A DNA stretch of 64,000 nucleotides from Mya arenaria (lineage: Eukaryota > Mollusca > Bivalvia > Myida > Myidae): assembly GCF_026914265.1 (NCBI RefSeq), contig NC_069129.1:21623945-21687944 (forward strand). The letters run 5' to 3'. Below the pieces are notes generated by a model, which saw only the letters and a program-made list of their open reading frames with translations, did no database searches and was not told the origin of the DNA. Below are positions 24,401 through 36,560 of the stretch, in pieces (position 1 is the stretch's first letter; each line of letters starts with the position of its first letter). Both the position numbers and the translations under genes were made by a program.

Positions 24401-27400
24401 AACGTGGCTAGGAAATAATCTAAGCAGAGTTCACTATGGGTAAAACATGTCCGTAGTACTTTGTTATGACTGGTACAACACATCAGCATTAAAGGAGGTT
24501 ACGAACGTTTAAGTTTCGCGAATGAATATTTTCTATTTGTAAACTGTAAAATTTTGTATGCGAAAAGACTACCGCTTAACAATTTTCAAACTGGAAACAA
24601 AGTTTAATGTTTTGCCTTTATTTTTTTCTGTTCATCTTAATGTATAATTTGAAGTTAACAAACAGTGAACAATTCATGTGAATGTTTTTCATTCGTAGCA
24701 TTGCACCCCTTTATCGACGGCGGAGCTAGGCGGTTGCCAAAGTATTGACCTTTTAAATTCACGGCAAACGTATTGTTAATACTCATTTTTCTATTATAGG
24801 TTTAGTACATTTTAAACGATTGAACGGCCACATAACTCTGCAAATGCGTACTAAAACTTACAACTACCGTCTCTAAACCTCACTCAGAATATATTTCAAA
24901 CGTTAAAGTGGGTCTTTTAGACAAGTAAATCATTGCTGAAAGCATTCAGGAAACTATGACATCTTAAAAAAAAACATATAAGGGCTACTTCATGGAAACA
25001 GGTAGCAAAAACTCGGGGTTAGCCGAACGGTTAAACTATTTATCAGTCTTGTTTTAAATGGAAACATACAATACATAGCTATAACTTAATAAAAAACACA
25101 AAGACTGTTATAATCGGACCATCTTATATCTGAAGGGATCGAAGGAAAGGACGTTGCATCATCTGCATTTCACGTGTTGGCCAGACAAGGCGATACCCGA
25201 CGATGTTACCGCGATGATAGAGTTCAGACAGCGTGTTCTGAGCACGCCAAGTACATTGAATGGACCAACGGTTGTGCATTGCAGGTCTGTATAAACATTT
25301 ATTTAGCGCAATTGAAGAGCGATGTAACAATATAAGCTCTTTCAATTAATCCTCATTGTATTAAAATTGGTACATATATATAAAGTTTTTCAAAGCATTT
25401 TCGTGAAATTTTTATGTTTAAAAGCAGTTAACTTATAGTGAGGCTAAGATTAATACGTTGGTTTGAGAGCAGGCTTGAAGAAATGCAATTGTGTAAGCAG
25501 AAAAGTGAATAAAGTGTATATTCTTGCTAGTAATAAATTATATATCAACTCGTTAACAATTACTTAATGTGCTACCTAAATAGTTTACTGTCCTCTTTTC
25601 TTACTATGCAGCGCTGGTGTCGGAAGAACAGGCACCTACATTGCTCTGGACATACTGACGAATGAAGGCGAAACCGAGAAAGCCATTGACATCCCCGGGT
25701 GCGTCCACAAAATGCGTCAGAATAGGCCGAATATGGTTCAGACACGGGTGAGATATACTATGAAGCTTGTATAACACCATAATATAGGTAAATCGAATCA
25801 GAGTGCATTATTGCCTTCAATATAGGCGAAAATGTTTGATATCGAAATTATTACCATCATGATTGAAGACCTCATGGTTTCATTATGTATATAGGCTGTG
25901 TAAACGTGTTGCTTTTTCTACTAACTGCGTGTGTTAAGCTTGTTCACACTATACACCTAAATCAATGCATTAATAAAACATCATATACAAGATTTACTGT
26001 GCACATGTTATTGAAATTGGTTCTTTGGTTATCATACAATTTCACTGCAACGAAACGAGTCCCATTCTATAAATGGTGACAAAATATATATATCATTTTA
26101 AAAAAGGATTACATAGCCTTGCTTGCTGTACAAACATGCGTGCCATCACATTCTTATGATTTTTTTATGCGTGTCATTTTCACGTTTCAGGGGCAGTATC
26201 AGTTTCTGCACACCGCCGTGGTCTATTCACTAACTTTCCACTGCAAACAAGTCAAGGGAGAGAACTTCAACGAGTACATAAACAAACACACAACACGAGT
26301 TCTTGATAAACAGTTTGAGGTACATTTGATCAAAGTAGGGTTTATCTTTTAATACTGGTGTCTGAATGAATTATTGAGTGTTGAGCATGCAGGATGACCT
26401 AATAATTAATCATCTGTTTCATTTGAATGATGACATTCCTTATCATCAACTTATTTAAAATTTACTGTAAGAAGCTTACTAGATTAATAGGCAACCTGTC
26501 ACAAGCAAGGAGCCAACGTTTCAAACTCAATTATTGGTCATCCTTTCTAAAGCAAAGCCGACAGCCCAATGAAACGGAACCGAACGTTATTCAGCGTGTA
26601 TATCATAGTTGATTCTGTCCTTGTTGTTTTTCTTCATATTATTATTTTGATTTAACTCACGATTGTTTCCCTTAGTTATAATTATTCCATTTTTCCGTAT
26701 ACAAGGTAGCGCTTTCTCATCGTTCGATGATTTGAATTAAGTCAGTGTACTCAAACACTATGTTGAGCGCATTTGTCCAGAGTGCTTTAGATTTACTCAA
26801 AGATAAATTACGGTTTTGATTTAACTAAAGTTTCGTTAGTATCTAAGATAAATATGGACAGTGTAAGACCCGAAAGTTGTAGACGAAAAACAATAAATAT
26901 ATTCAAAGTATTTAATATGAAAGCTTTAGATCAAAATAAATCATACACATTTGTTATTCAGTAATTCAGATTAAAATAGGTTTCAAACATAATGTAACGT
27001 ACCCGACCAACTTAGAGTAATTCTGAAGAGGTTTGGGCAAACTGCAAATTCGTATTCTGCCATCTTAAGATTCAGTGAATCATGATTCCTCGCACTTGCA
27101 CAAATACTCAGTTCAGTTCATCATTGGTAAGTCCGATTCCAGTCGCTGGTCTGACTCATTGGAGTTGTAAGTGGTAGTCTGAAATGGGAAGTCAGACAGT
27201 TAATATCGTTGGGCAAAAAGTGGCACTCATTTTGTATGTAATAATTCTTAGTTCTAACATTATGCCTTTCTCAAATTTCCTCTGTATTGGTATGGTAAGG
27301 GTAAAGTGTAGGACGGAAAAGTAAGTGCTTGAGTCTTTTTTTAATTTGAAAGCCATTCGAAAGTTAATCGGATGATAAGAATGTTAATCATTTCCGGTTT

Positions 27401-30053
27401 AAGAATCGAATAATATAAACCATTTTATTTAACCGCTTGAAATACGTCAAACTAGATAGTGGCAACGTCGGTGATGTTTGAGAACAATTTGAAATACGAG
27501 TAGCATCCATATCCAAATGTAGAACTCTGTAATACGTATATTAATTCGTTGCATCAAAATAATGATACTTCCACTTTATTTCTGTACAGTTTCAATTATG
27601 GTCTTCTAATTATATAAGATGATGATTTTTTTTCTATTCCAGCTCCTACAACATACAGTGGAGACGCGATCGAAAAATGAAACAGAAGCAGTTGAACGAA
27701 ATAAACAGCACCTGAGTAAGAACAGAGCAAACGCCGATATCCCGGGTAAATTGCCAAAGTGGGCTTAAAGCGTGTTTATGTAATTGTTAAAACTAATTAA
27801 GTCTCAATTATTTTCGTTCGTCTTGAAATATTATTTGAACATTTACACAGTAAATATGAAAACAATGTACATTTTAAACAGACCTGATGTTGATGAATTT
27901 TCTTTCGTGAAGGTAATAAAAACAGACCAAGACTTTACTTGAATCTAAAACCAGGATCGTCAGACTACATCAATGCTGTGTATATTCACGTAAGCCAGTT
28001 TCCTTAGTTGGTCCAAAACATTATTTTAAATTCTCCAAACGTGTCATTAAAACCTGTACTTTGCCATCATGTGTTTTGTCATCAATCTAAGTTGTGTCTA
28101 ACTTTTAATAGGGTTCCCGCAGTATTTCGGATTGTGTTTGTTCATTTTTAACAGAGTTTCAGAATGAAGAAACGCTACCTAGTAGCACAAACTCCACTTC
28201 CAGAGACGGTTAGCGACTTTTTGACACTAGCTGTCCAAGAGAGGTGTTCGTGTATCGTCAGCTTCGAAGTTGACATGGACAAACAAAGGGTAGGATAGTT
28301 TTTCATTGCAAGGATCTTGTTAACGTCAGCAACAATAGATTAATAGACATTCATTTAGCCGGCCAATCAAGGAATAAGTTTCATGAATTATATCATGTGT
28401 TTATATAATCAGATCTCCAACAAACTTTAATAAAATATTTGTCGAGGCCGCATACTAAAATCACTCAGTTGTATGTTGTATATTTATAAAAGGTTCGTAT
28501 CAACATATGTGGCTTCTAATAATTCAATACAGTATCGTGCTATTTCATTTTGTTTACGATCTCCTTCTAAATAACACATGGGCAGAATATTGGGATATAC
28601 TATCCTGCGGCCAACCAAGAAGTCTTGGAAAAGGGAACATTCCAAATCAGCTGCTCAAGAGAGGAAAATAAAACATTCTACGCAGAACGAACATTGACAA
28701 TTCAGCAAAAAGGGGTAGGATGAAGTACTAACAATAGTTTCATTATTCACTTACTAAATAAATTCTTATTAAATGTACCCTGATATACTGACACTATAGG
28801 ATATGACAATTCCTGTCCACTTATTGTCCACATACTATATTTCCTGTTGTGACACTGGCCTATCAACTGCAGACAATTTGACGGTAAACGTAGTTTGTAC
28901 AGTATTTGAATATCCAATACATCGTTTGGATATTTTCTTAATTACAAGTACATTGGTGCAATCGACAATTGGTTGCATAGTCAATGTCAATAACACAAGT
29001 TATTCTTAAAAGCTAACGTGTTAATGATTACCGTTTCAGACGAGCACTGATCGAATCATTCCACATCTTCAATTTACTGACTGGGATGAAACGGAGAACA
29101 TACCACGGTCAACTAAAAACTTCATGTCATTTCTGAACGTGATAGATAATGTCATGAAGCAGCAGGAAGACGGACCGATATTGGTCCATTGTTTGTTAGT
29201 TAACATATTTTAAGTTTAAGTTACACTCTTTCAACTTCTCGCTTCCATTTAACATAAAAATGGTCAAAAGTCTTGTTATGTGCAGTTTTGGTTGCGAGAA
29301 ATCTCAAAATGTACCCTAAAGACAAAAACAAATGCTAAAATTCAGATTTGAATAATGTACTTTTTTTAGTTTTAGATTACACTTGGTGTGACATGTACGT
29401 ATTTCTAAGTTATTATAATAGGCGTAAAATGTACGTATTTGTACGTCATTATTATCTGTTTCTCATGCCATGTCCATGACGAATGGTATCTGTTATTATT
29501 ATTGCATAACTACATATCTATTAAGGTGAAAAGAAACTATTAGTATTATTTGCAATCAAAATTTCCTTAACACAGTGACGGTGCGGGCAAGAGCGGTCTG
29601 TTCTGTGTGGTATCGTTGCTTCTCCACAAAATGGCCGTGGAACATGAAGTCAGTGTACTTAACACTGTAAGGAAGGTCAAAACAACGCGGAGGCTAGCAA
29701 TTCCCAATCAGGTGAATACTTATTCCTATCAATCAAACCATTCTGAACAAAATATACTACAAATACAATATATCGTATCACTATTTTCTATTTGTTCGAA
29801 AATCTCTACACTTTTAAAGGGTTGATGGGAATGATGCTCAGTTGATTAATTATTCTCTAATACGAAGATGGCACAGCTCATTTATGCTACACATATACAT
29901 ATATATACACAAGGCATTATTGATAAATAATTGGAGACCTTTGTTTATTTGTGTGACAAGGAACAATTTGTGTTCTGCCATGGATGCGTGTCGGAGTATC
30001 TTCGTTCGTTCGACGTCTACGCCAACTTTAGCGATGACACGGGACAACTTTAA
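15428..30053 (+). CDS. receptor-type tyrosine-protein phosphatase with EGF-like ectodomain (21 coding exons)
   Basis: A single-pass membrane phosphatase, expected to dephosphorylate phosphotyrosine at the cell surface. Coding exons: 15428-15476, 15594-17492, 17830-17923, 18295-18359, 18574-18726, 19375-19532, 19796-19883, 20194-20261, 20406-20442, 21045-21148, 21943-22068, 25136-25284, 25612-25747, 26191-26319, 27643-27745, 27913-27989, 28155-28289, 28586-28714, 29040-29194, 29576-29711, 29961-30053. All junctions are GT-AG and keep frame, giving 4083 nt and 1360 residues. Domains: signal peptide 1-16; EGF-like repeats about 20-648; transmembrane helix about 653-678; basic, Ser/Thr-rich juxtamembrane to about 790; PTP domain D1 about 806-1075 with KNRYKGIYPYDDSRV, WPD at 962-964, Cys996 and Arg1002; PTP domain D2 about 1100-1350 with Cys1284 but Lys1290. 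The start gives a clean signal peptide. The acceptor of exon 12 has a weak pyrimidine tract and is the least certain boundary. The layout recalls the EGF-bearing receptor phosphatases expanded in bivalves; no vertebrate orthologue is claimed. Confidence 0.93.
15594..17492 (+). CDS. exon 2 of the receptor phosphatase: entire EGF-like ectodomain in one 1.9-kb exon
   Basis: This exon is 1899 nt without an internal stop and is dominated by Cys and Gly. About 18 motifs of the form aromatic-x-G-x-x-C are visible (for example YGEDCNTRC, FTGTFCNEC, WGDKCDIPC). They are spaced about 30-45 residues and separated by CxxC and GxC patterns such as CSSGCSGGSC. This is the arrangement of laminin/MEGF-type EGF repeats as in scavenger receptors and Draper/MEGF10. 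Several N-x-S/T sites are present. The donor G|GTAAGA leaves phase 1. The open frame reads on for 28 codons into the intron before a stop; those residues are not coding in the spliced model, though a secreted read-through isoform is conceivable. Confidence 0.92.
17830..17923 (+). CDS. exon 3 of the receptor phosphatase: transmembrane segment
   Basis: It encodes AGPLVAAIAGG, then SSGVVVIIGVAVAFFFF and the stop-transfer RR. About 24 uncharged residues followed by Arg fit a single type I membrane anchor. The acceptor TTAAAAG|CC is AT-rich and pyrimidine-poor, but it is the only site that keeps phase with the exons on both sides. Confidence 0.88.
19375..26319 (+). CDS. exons 6-14 of the receptor phosphatase: catalytic PTP domain D1
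   Basis: Reading order shows all classical PTP motifs. The lead-in helix IPIGQLVKYV is followed by NRYKGIYPYDDSRV (pTyr-recognition loop), DYINASFVDGY, then QYIATLGPTSQQ, IVMLTNLIEQG, HFTCWPDKAIP (WPD loop with the general acid Asp964), VHCSAGVGRTGTYIALDI (P-loop with nucleophile Cys996 and Arg1002) and QTRGQYQFLH (Q loop). Nothing essential is missing. The loop after WPD reads KAIP instead of the common HGVP. D1 is expected to be active. Confidence 0.92.
22069..25135. other. intron 11 of the receptor phosphatase (3.07 kb)
   Basis: The longest intron, splitting D1 between FTVTM and GSKERTLHHL. No extra exon fits, since the PTP alignment is continuous across it. A segment at 25014-25032 (TCGGGGTTAGCCGAACGGTT) resembles a Pol III A box and could be a SINE fragment; no B box was found behind it. 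The open frame at 23768-23956 is chance. Confidence 0.5.
27643..30053 (+). CDS. exons 15-21 of the receptor phosphatase: PTP domain D2 (probable pseudophosphatase)
   Basis: The fold-level motifs are present: SKNRANADIPGNKNRPRLYL in place of the pTyr loop, SDYINAVYIH, RYLVAQTPLPETV, FTDWDETENIP in the WPD position and VHCFDGAGKSGLFCVVSL in the P-loop position. The P-loop keeps Cys1284, but the invariant Arg is Lys1290, and the WPD Pro-Asp is replaced by Asp-Glu. D2 domains of receptor phosphatases are often inactive and serve regulatory or docking roles, and these changes predict the same here. The last exon ends SFDVYANFSDDTGQL then TAA at 30051-30053. Confidence 0.9.
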
Positions 30054-31825
30054 AGTGCTGTCCTGTCGGCTGTCGATTGTTAAACTGGAGCTATTTGAGG
30101 AAATAGACAATGCAAATAGTATAATGTATGTGTGTTTGGTGCAGTGCATTGTGCATACACTTCTACAATATTATGCAATTACATGTATTTGAAAGCTGAC
30201 AGATGTAAGCTAAACTGTATTTTATCCATTATTGTATATATATTAATGACATTGAAGTTATGAACAAAACATGTCCCGTAATCCATTTTATAAGTGTATT
30301 GCTTAAAAAGGTAAACAAGCACTAACTTCCGCTTTAGCGTCTTTTATAATAAACATCAAATGTATTAAATGTGATGAAATGGTTATTCATTTACGGTTCA
30401 CGTAGGATAAATGCTATTGCTAGTTTCTATTTAACCAATTCATACTAGTATTTATTGTTGTATTATTTCATGAATTGTTAAACTGCAAGTTATCCTAAAA
30501 TGTTGCACGATGTCATCATAAGCAAATAGAAACTCAAAATCCAGAACTCAATTAAAGCACAAATATGTTAATATTTTAAACGTAAGTTATTCATATTTTC
30601 ATTGATAACACACTCACCCTTAAGTGCTATACATCATAACACTAAAAAAAGCAAAGTTAAGTGTTTGTTAACTTCAAGCTCGATTATTTATCAGACGGGT
30701 TGATGATTTTTTGCAATAACTTAGTTTCTGAGTTCATCAAACAAGGAAACCTACAAGAACTACAGTGGCTAAATAAAAACAGACGTTACCATGGCTAATG
30801 TTCAATATGAAATATTCAAGCTAAAAATAATATGTCATTATTGAAATACATCCATGAAACAAATTGTTGACACCAATTTTGTCAGCAGAATTCATGTTGT
30901 CACTTTTATAGCTTTATGATCTATGAATTCATCCTCCTTTGTAAAACATTTTAATTAAGGTTTTGCATTAAATTATAGGGACTACCACAGTTTCATTTTT
31001 TATATTTCTTAATGGGTTTTTTATGCGTGCAGATTGCTCCTAATAACAATGTTCTATATGACAATCAAGACTGGTATGTAGTGGTATTATTTTGTATTGT
31101 TTTTAATGTGTTTTTACCAATTTTGTTGACAGGAACAAGTACATGTATGCATTATATATATTTGTTGTATCAGTTTCATACTTTTTGACAAGCATGTTCA
31201 TAGCTTTGGTACTTGATATCATCCTTTAAAACTGTTAAGGGTTTTTTGGGCTAATCATTTTAGTATAACGACTTTCACACCGATCTGCAATACCAAACGC
31301 TTGAGTAAATTTGTGTTCCTTTTTTCAAATGTATTTTCCTTACTGAATGTTATTGTTATTTGGACATGATAGGGCGTTTACAGTAACTGGGAGAGACATT
31401 TGTAAAACTTATAAAAAGAAACATTCTGTACTATGATACATAATTTAATTTGTATCATTTGGTCATTCCAAAAAAGCCCAGTTTACTGAAAAACATCCAT
31501 AAACACATTATAATTTAAGCAATTACTGTTTTACATAATATATGTGTGAACAGTTTGTGAGATTATCTTTGTGCGATTTCAACATCATTATCAGTATTAA
31601 ACTGGTCAGAATTTCCATAAATTTGGAAGCAAATAGTGACGTATATTTTGACCATTACAAAATACAGCTGTCTTTCACTTTTTGGTTGTTTTTCATTGCA
31701 CTGGAAGAATTTTGCTGCTGGTATTATTTGTAGTGCGTATCAATATTTATGTAAAAAGCTTTATTAGTAGCAAAAAGTTTAAACATAAATCTGGTAAAAT
31801 GGCACTGGGTAAACGCCAAAGCTTA
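30054..31825. other. 3' flank of the receptor phosphatase gene
   Basis: AT-rich, with no exon recognised on either strand. An AATAAA lies near 30769 and ATTAAA near 30553; either could end the transcript, neither is proven. The open frames at 29842-30192 and 31542-31882 are shadows or chance. Confidence 0.4.
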
Positions 31826-31972
31826 TACCAAATCACGATCGAATCGAGGTATAACCCAATAATGCATGTAGTTATGAAATAGTCATAAAAGATGTTTAGT
31901 AATTCGGCTTTTGGTTCACTGTTTTCGAAAAGGGCATTAATGTTAATACAATGTTGAAGATCCATCATTCAA
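31826..31972 (+). repeat. local direct duplication, copy 1
   Basis: Shares with 32571-32745 the blocks AATCACGATCGA, GAGGTATAACCCAATAATG, GTAATTCGGCTTTTGGTTCA, CTGTTTTCGAAAAGGGCATT and GATCCATCATT or AATCCATCATT. The two copies are about 750 bases apart in the same orientation. Confidence 0.85.
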
Positions 31973-32570
31973 GTCTGGAAAAATCTATAGGAGACTATGT
32001 TGACAATACTCATGTTTTGAATACAGTGTGAACATAATTATGCCTATGATGTCCGTTAACCATGATTTGTTAAGGTACTTATTTACAAATTAATTGTAAA
32101 AAATGTCTTTTTTCTTTAATGTATAGCCATTACATTGCAGTACAACTTCTTCTTTACTGTTCTTCTCTTATTTATAGTTTGTCCACGTTTTATATTTTCA
32201 GACAATGTATGAATATTTTAATCATTATTAATCAGAGCAGTTATATTTGTGTATATTAACAATAATATGAGTTATTGTTCCTGTGTGTGTACTTTTTGAT
32301 TAACATAGGTTATAGGTAGCTTAGTTTTTAATATTCCTTTACACGAATAAAACTTTTAAATTACATGTTTTCTTAACCTTCTTTTCCGTTTCATATTAAT
32401 ACAATTGAAACTCAAGGAACAGTTCTGTATATAACGTGTGAATATTCCCGTGCTAGCCATCAACGTTAGCGGACCCTCAGCGTTACACATATGCCTTGGC
32501 GGTATATACCCTTATCTAGTTCATACTTAATATACTTTAACTTAATTTTGATGACAGCTGCATGATTATA

Positions 32571-32745
32571 AAAAATCACGATCGACTCGAGGTATAACCC
32601 AATAATGGTATCAATTTGTAACGGCTAAGGGATGCTCTCCTGTTATGCAATAGTCATATACAAGCTGTTTCGTAATTCGGCTTTTGGTTCACTGTTTTCG
32701 AAAAGGGCATTAATGTTTATACAACGTTGAAAATCCATCATTTGA
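32571..32745 (+). repeat. local direct duplication, copy 2
   Basis: Longer than copy 1 by about 30 bases, mainly an insertion after CCAATAATG containing GTAACGGCTAAGGGATGCTC. Otherwise it is near-identical in the flanking blocks. Confidence 0.85.
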
Positions 32746-33759
32746 TTGTCTTTCTTTATCTCTCTTTACAGAAAATCTTCGTAAAAAGCACGTCCCATAC
32801 TTACAATAAGATCTGAAGTTTGATATTCATAGGCATCAACCGCTCAATGGCTGAAAAATAGTTTTTCTTAAAACAATTCTTATTCTTTTCATATCATACA
32901 ATCATTTAAGTAATAAATAAACAGGTGTCATTATAGTATTCTAAAATCTTAAAAACTGCAGTGACATAGTAACAACTGAGGTTTGAATGAATGGTTTTGT
33001 GTCAGCAAGTTCCCCTGTGATAGACAATATGATTTTTATAAAAAATAAAAAAGCTAAAAAAACAAGCGGGGAGAACTGACGAAACTGCCAGGCAACAGCC
33101 AATTACAGACAATTGAGTATGTTATTCCGAATAATTCAATGAAGAACATGGGATGCTTTAGATTTCAATAAAAATAATAGGCCTTTATAAACATCAAATT
33201 GAAAATTATTTTCAAAATAAATAACAATGAAAAAGCCATCCAGAAAATACCCTTCTACATTTAACAAAACTATCAACACTGTGTTTACCTGTCATGTATG
33301 TTATTCTTACCTGTTCTGAGTCCAGCATTTTGAATTAAAAAACAAATGTCAATAATAACAAATACAATTTAGACAAGATTGTATTCCATAACATTCACAT
33401 AAGGTAAGAATGCTAATAAAGTTTTATTCACTATCCTGCATATTATATTTCATGAAACGCTTTTAAAATACTTTATCAGTTAGAAACGTTCATATTCATA
33501 TAATTCACAATTATACTGTAGTCTTATTGATTTTATTTGTTGACCCTTTCAGCACTGCGTGACCGTGAAAATCTGAGGGACGTGAATAAAACATAATTTT
33601 GCGGTCGGTAATGATGCAACTGGTAGATTATATGTCCAACATGTTTACATGTGATAAACTATAGTTATTATGAATAAACAGCTACTTTTGGAATTTTATT
33701 CTATTTGAGCTCAGATTCTGCCCATGATTATACATTTTACACATCGGAAAGGCGTTACC
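32746..33759. other. non-coding stretch
   Basis: AT-rich with A-runs. No exon, repeat pair or RNA gene recognised. Confidence 0.4.
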
Positions 33760-33850
33760 ATTTAAAATAGTCGTGCCGAAAACTTCCGTCTGTCATCCAA
33801 CTTACAAGATGAGTCACACGAAATAACGCGCCAATCTTTTTTATTGTATA
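33760..33850 (+). repeat. dispersed repeat fragment (GCCGAAAAC...GATGAGTCAC family), copy 1
   Basis: Shares GTGCCGAAAAC, CATCCAACTTACAAGATGAG, TCACACGAAATAACGCGCCA and a following TTTATTGTAT with copies at 50366-50480 and 58093-58215. It lacks the leading TTTCCGGTCATGTGACC seen in the other two. Confidence 0.5.
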
Positions 33851-36560
33851 CTAAATACTGAATTTTAACAATTCAAAAAGAGCGTTTGACTATCATAAAA
33901 CAGGAAGTAAATCATTTTAAAACAACAACTCTGTGTAAGGAATCTATTTGACGTCAATATAACGATAAACTTTATACGAGCCAGAACGCCTCGCTTATAG
34001 CTTCCGCTCGTGCCGTCAGGATGGATATTGCGATCAGGATCGAACAAACATTCCAAATAGGTGGTTAGAACGAGCGCCAAAGAGATCAAACTTGCTCTTT
34101 TCCGTCATGTTAGTACTATCCTGAAATGCGCTCTTTGTAACAAAGGTCTTTGCATAACGTCGTTCCAAGCTACAGTACATGATAAGTAACGCCCTATTGG
34201 GTAAAATATCGTTGTTATGATATCTGATATTTTAGACATTGCCGGGGTCCCAACAACGTAGACCAGGTATTTCATGTCGGATCTTGATCGCGCCGGATTC
34301 GAAGATCAGCCTTTCTTCAGACCACTGGACCTAAAGTAATCACTAATATTCGTGGTTATTCGAAAAGGCTAGCAGATGCCAAGTAATGACCCTTGGTAAT
34401 GAGTTTTTGTCTGTGTTCTAAGATGTCACTTTATTTGTTGAAAGTGTTCTATAACTGTTCATCAAATCTGTTCTTGGGTCAGCCTCAATCTAAACTGCTA
34501 TGTCTCTACTCCATGTAACAACATTGCAACTCTAATGCAACAAAACAACAGTTTAAACATTTAAAACCCTTTGCAACAGATGTCTAATCCATTTCTTACA
34601 CTGCAGTGCAAACACCATCATACGCCATCCCTTTATACCTTTTCTGTTCTAACATTAAAAGTAACTTATCGTTTGTTCCCGATATTAAAACGAATATATT
34701 ATTGCTTTGATGGAGGGAAACAGTGGCATTGAAAGCTGATGTCGACAGTGTTTGGCGAGGGTTAACACGATGCACTGTTCCCTTTTTGTATATATATATA
34801 TATATATATTGTCATATGTACCTCTATGACAAATGCATTTACCTAGTATTCCATAAACTATCATGCAATCTTCTTACATGTTCAGTACACAAATAAATTC
34901 TCCCGAATAAAAACGGACCCATGGAAATTGTTTAAATCAATTGTAGAAATTATATAAATACAACTATGCCCTTTGTAAGCATTTCATCATGATTACTTTT
35001 ATTCTATAAAATGACATTTTACCCAAGATTGCTTTTGTCTCAATTATCTTTCTTTTGTCGCTTGTTTGCCTTCCGGTGCTATGAGAGAATATGAAGAAAA
35101 TAAAATTATTTAATTCTACTGATGATAAGCACATATATGAGTAGAAATATAAAATACAGTACGAACTATCTAAGAAGTGGTCTTGATAAGGAAGTTTACC
35201 ACAATTAACTGTTTCATTGGTAGAATAAAATAGTCATAGTAATATATTTAAATTTTGACTTATTTTCAAAGACTGTTAAACAAGTCATTACAAGATAACA
35301 CTTATTACTACTTTTGTTTGCACGATGTTACCTGATATTGTGATGTCATGCTTTGGCAGAACCGGAGTACCCAAGGTAGGCCGACATCTCCGGACTAGTG
35401 ACCACCTACCAAACTCAGTTGCGCCTAGGCCGCGATATGGCTGTTGTTTTGGCGCTCTAACATGTTCGCTATCAGGACAACCGCTTTTCAATTTACTTTT
35501 ACAAAAGACATACTCATGCACAAGTACACGAATAACGTTAAGTAAAACGTTGACAATTAGTTAGTAAACTTCGAGCATTTGGACTATTAATTCCAAAAGA
35601 ATATATATTTATGTAGCCAATAATAACCATTGGGAGCACTATGAGACATCTGTTTCCTCCATCCACTACGTTTACAAATTATTGTTTGAATATTAAGTCA
35701 AATCCATTTCAACGAAACACCGGAACCTCGAATTGATGCGCCCAGCATTGAGGGGCTCGTTCACAAAAAATGCTGATTTTAACTAAACTTAACTAAAATC
35801 AGGTATGGCAACTCGTTTATAGTCTTAAAACACTGACAAGGAAACGTTAAATGTGATATTTATATAGCTTTGTAACGCAAATGGGATAACTGAAAATTAC
35901 TTCATATATTCCGTTACGTGAGGTCAAAGGAATGCAGAATTTTAGAGACTTACGTTGTTATTGTCGTATTGCAAGATTCATGCATTATTGATCCTTCAAT
36001 CATAAAAGCGGATATAGATTACCATTAAAGAACAGGACATCGTTCAATGATAAAAAAGGGAAAGTTTCATCTGAAGGCCCAAAAACTTGTTTTAACTTGT
36101 AGTATTATTACCGTTTCGTCAGACAGACCAAATGTCCACCTGGCTCGTTAATTCATCAAATTACATGTTTTAATTTTTTGAACTGAGGAGCATGCGTTTC
36201 CATAAATACAATTCATACTCATGATATAAATCAGAGAAATGATGTATATATTTCTATATAATTATATGAACTAAGGCGCTGTCTCTACGGGCTTGAAGTG
36301 TTATTGCCGGAATCGTACTTCTTTTTATGAAACACATGTTGTACAATACATCGCGGCCGGCATTTTTGGCCTCTCGGGCCATCAAGAACAACACGCTGTT
36401 TTATATAAACAAGTCGCAAACTTTTCAGTACATGTTCTTTCAAGTTAAGCACAGAGCCTTAATTTATGAATATTCATATGGCAAGGATGAAGAGGCTTTT
36501 TTTAATGTGCTTTTCAGCTGTATAATTATTTTGATATCGGGTCTACAGTCCAGTACAGTC
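33851..36560. other. non-coding stretch
   Basis: It contains a (TA)n microsatellite at about 34788-34810. Open frames at 35288-35564 and 36327-36641 have no recognised domain, and splice context is absent. The segment at 35320-35500 is GC-richer and may be an old insertion. Confidence 0.35.

Noticed and set aside
35288..35564. Overlapping open frames on both strands in a GC-richer patch.
   Set aside because: Neither frame shows a recognisable family or splice sites; kept only as non-coding stretch.
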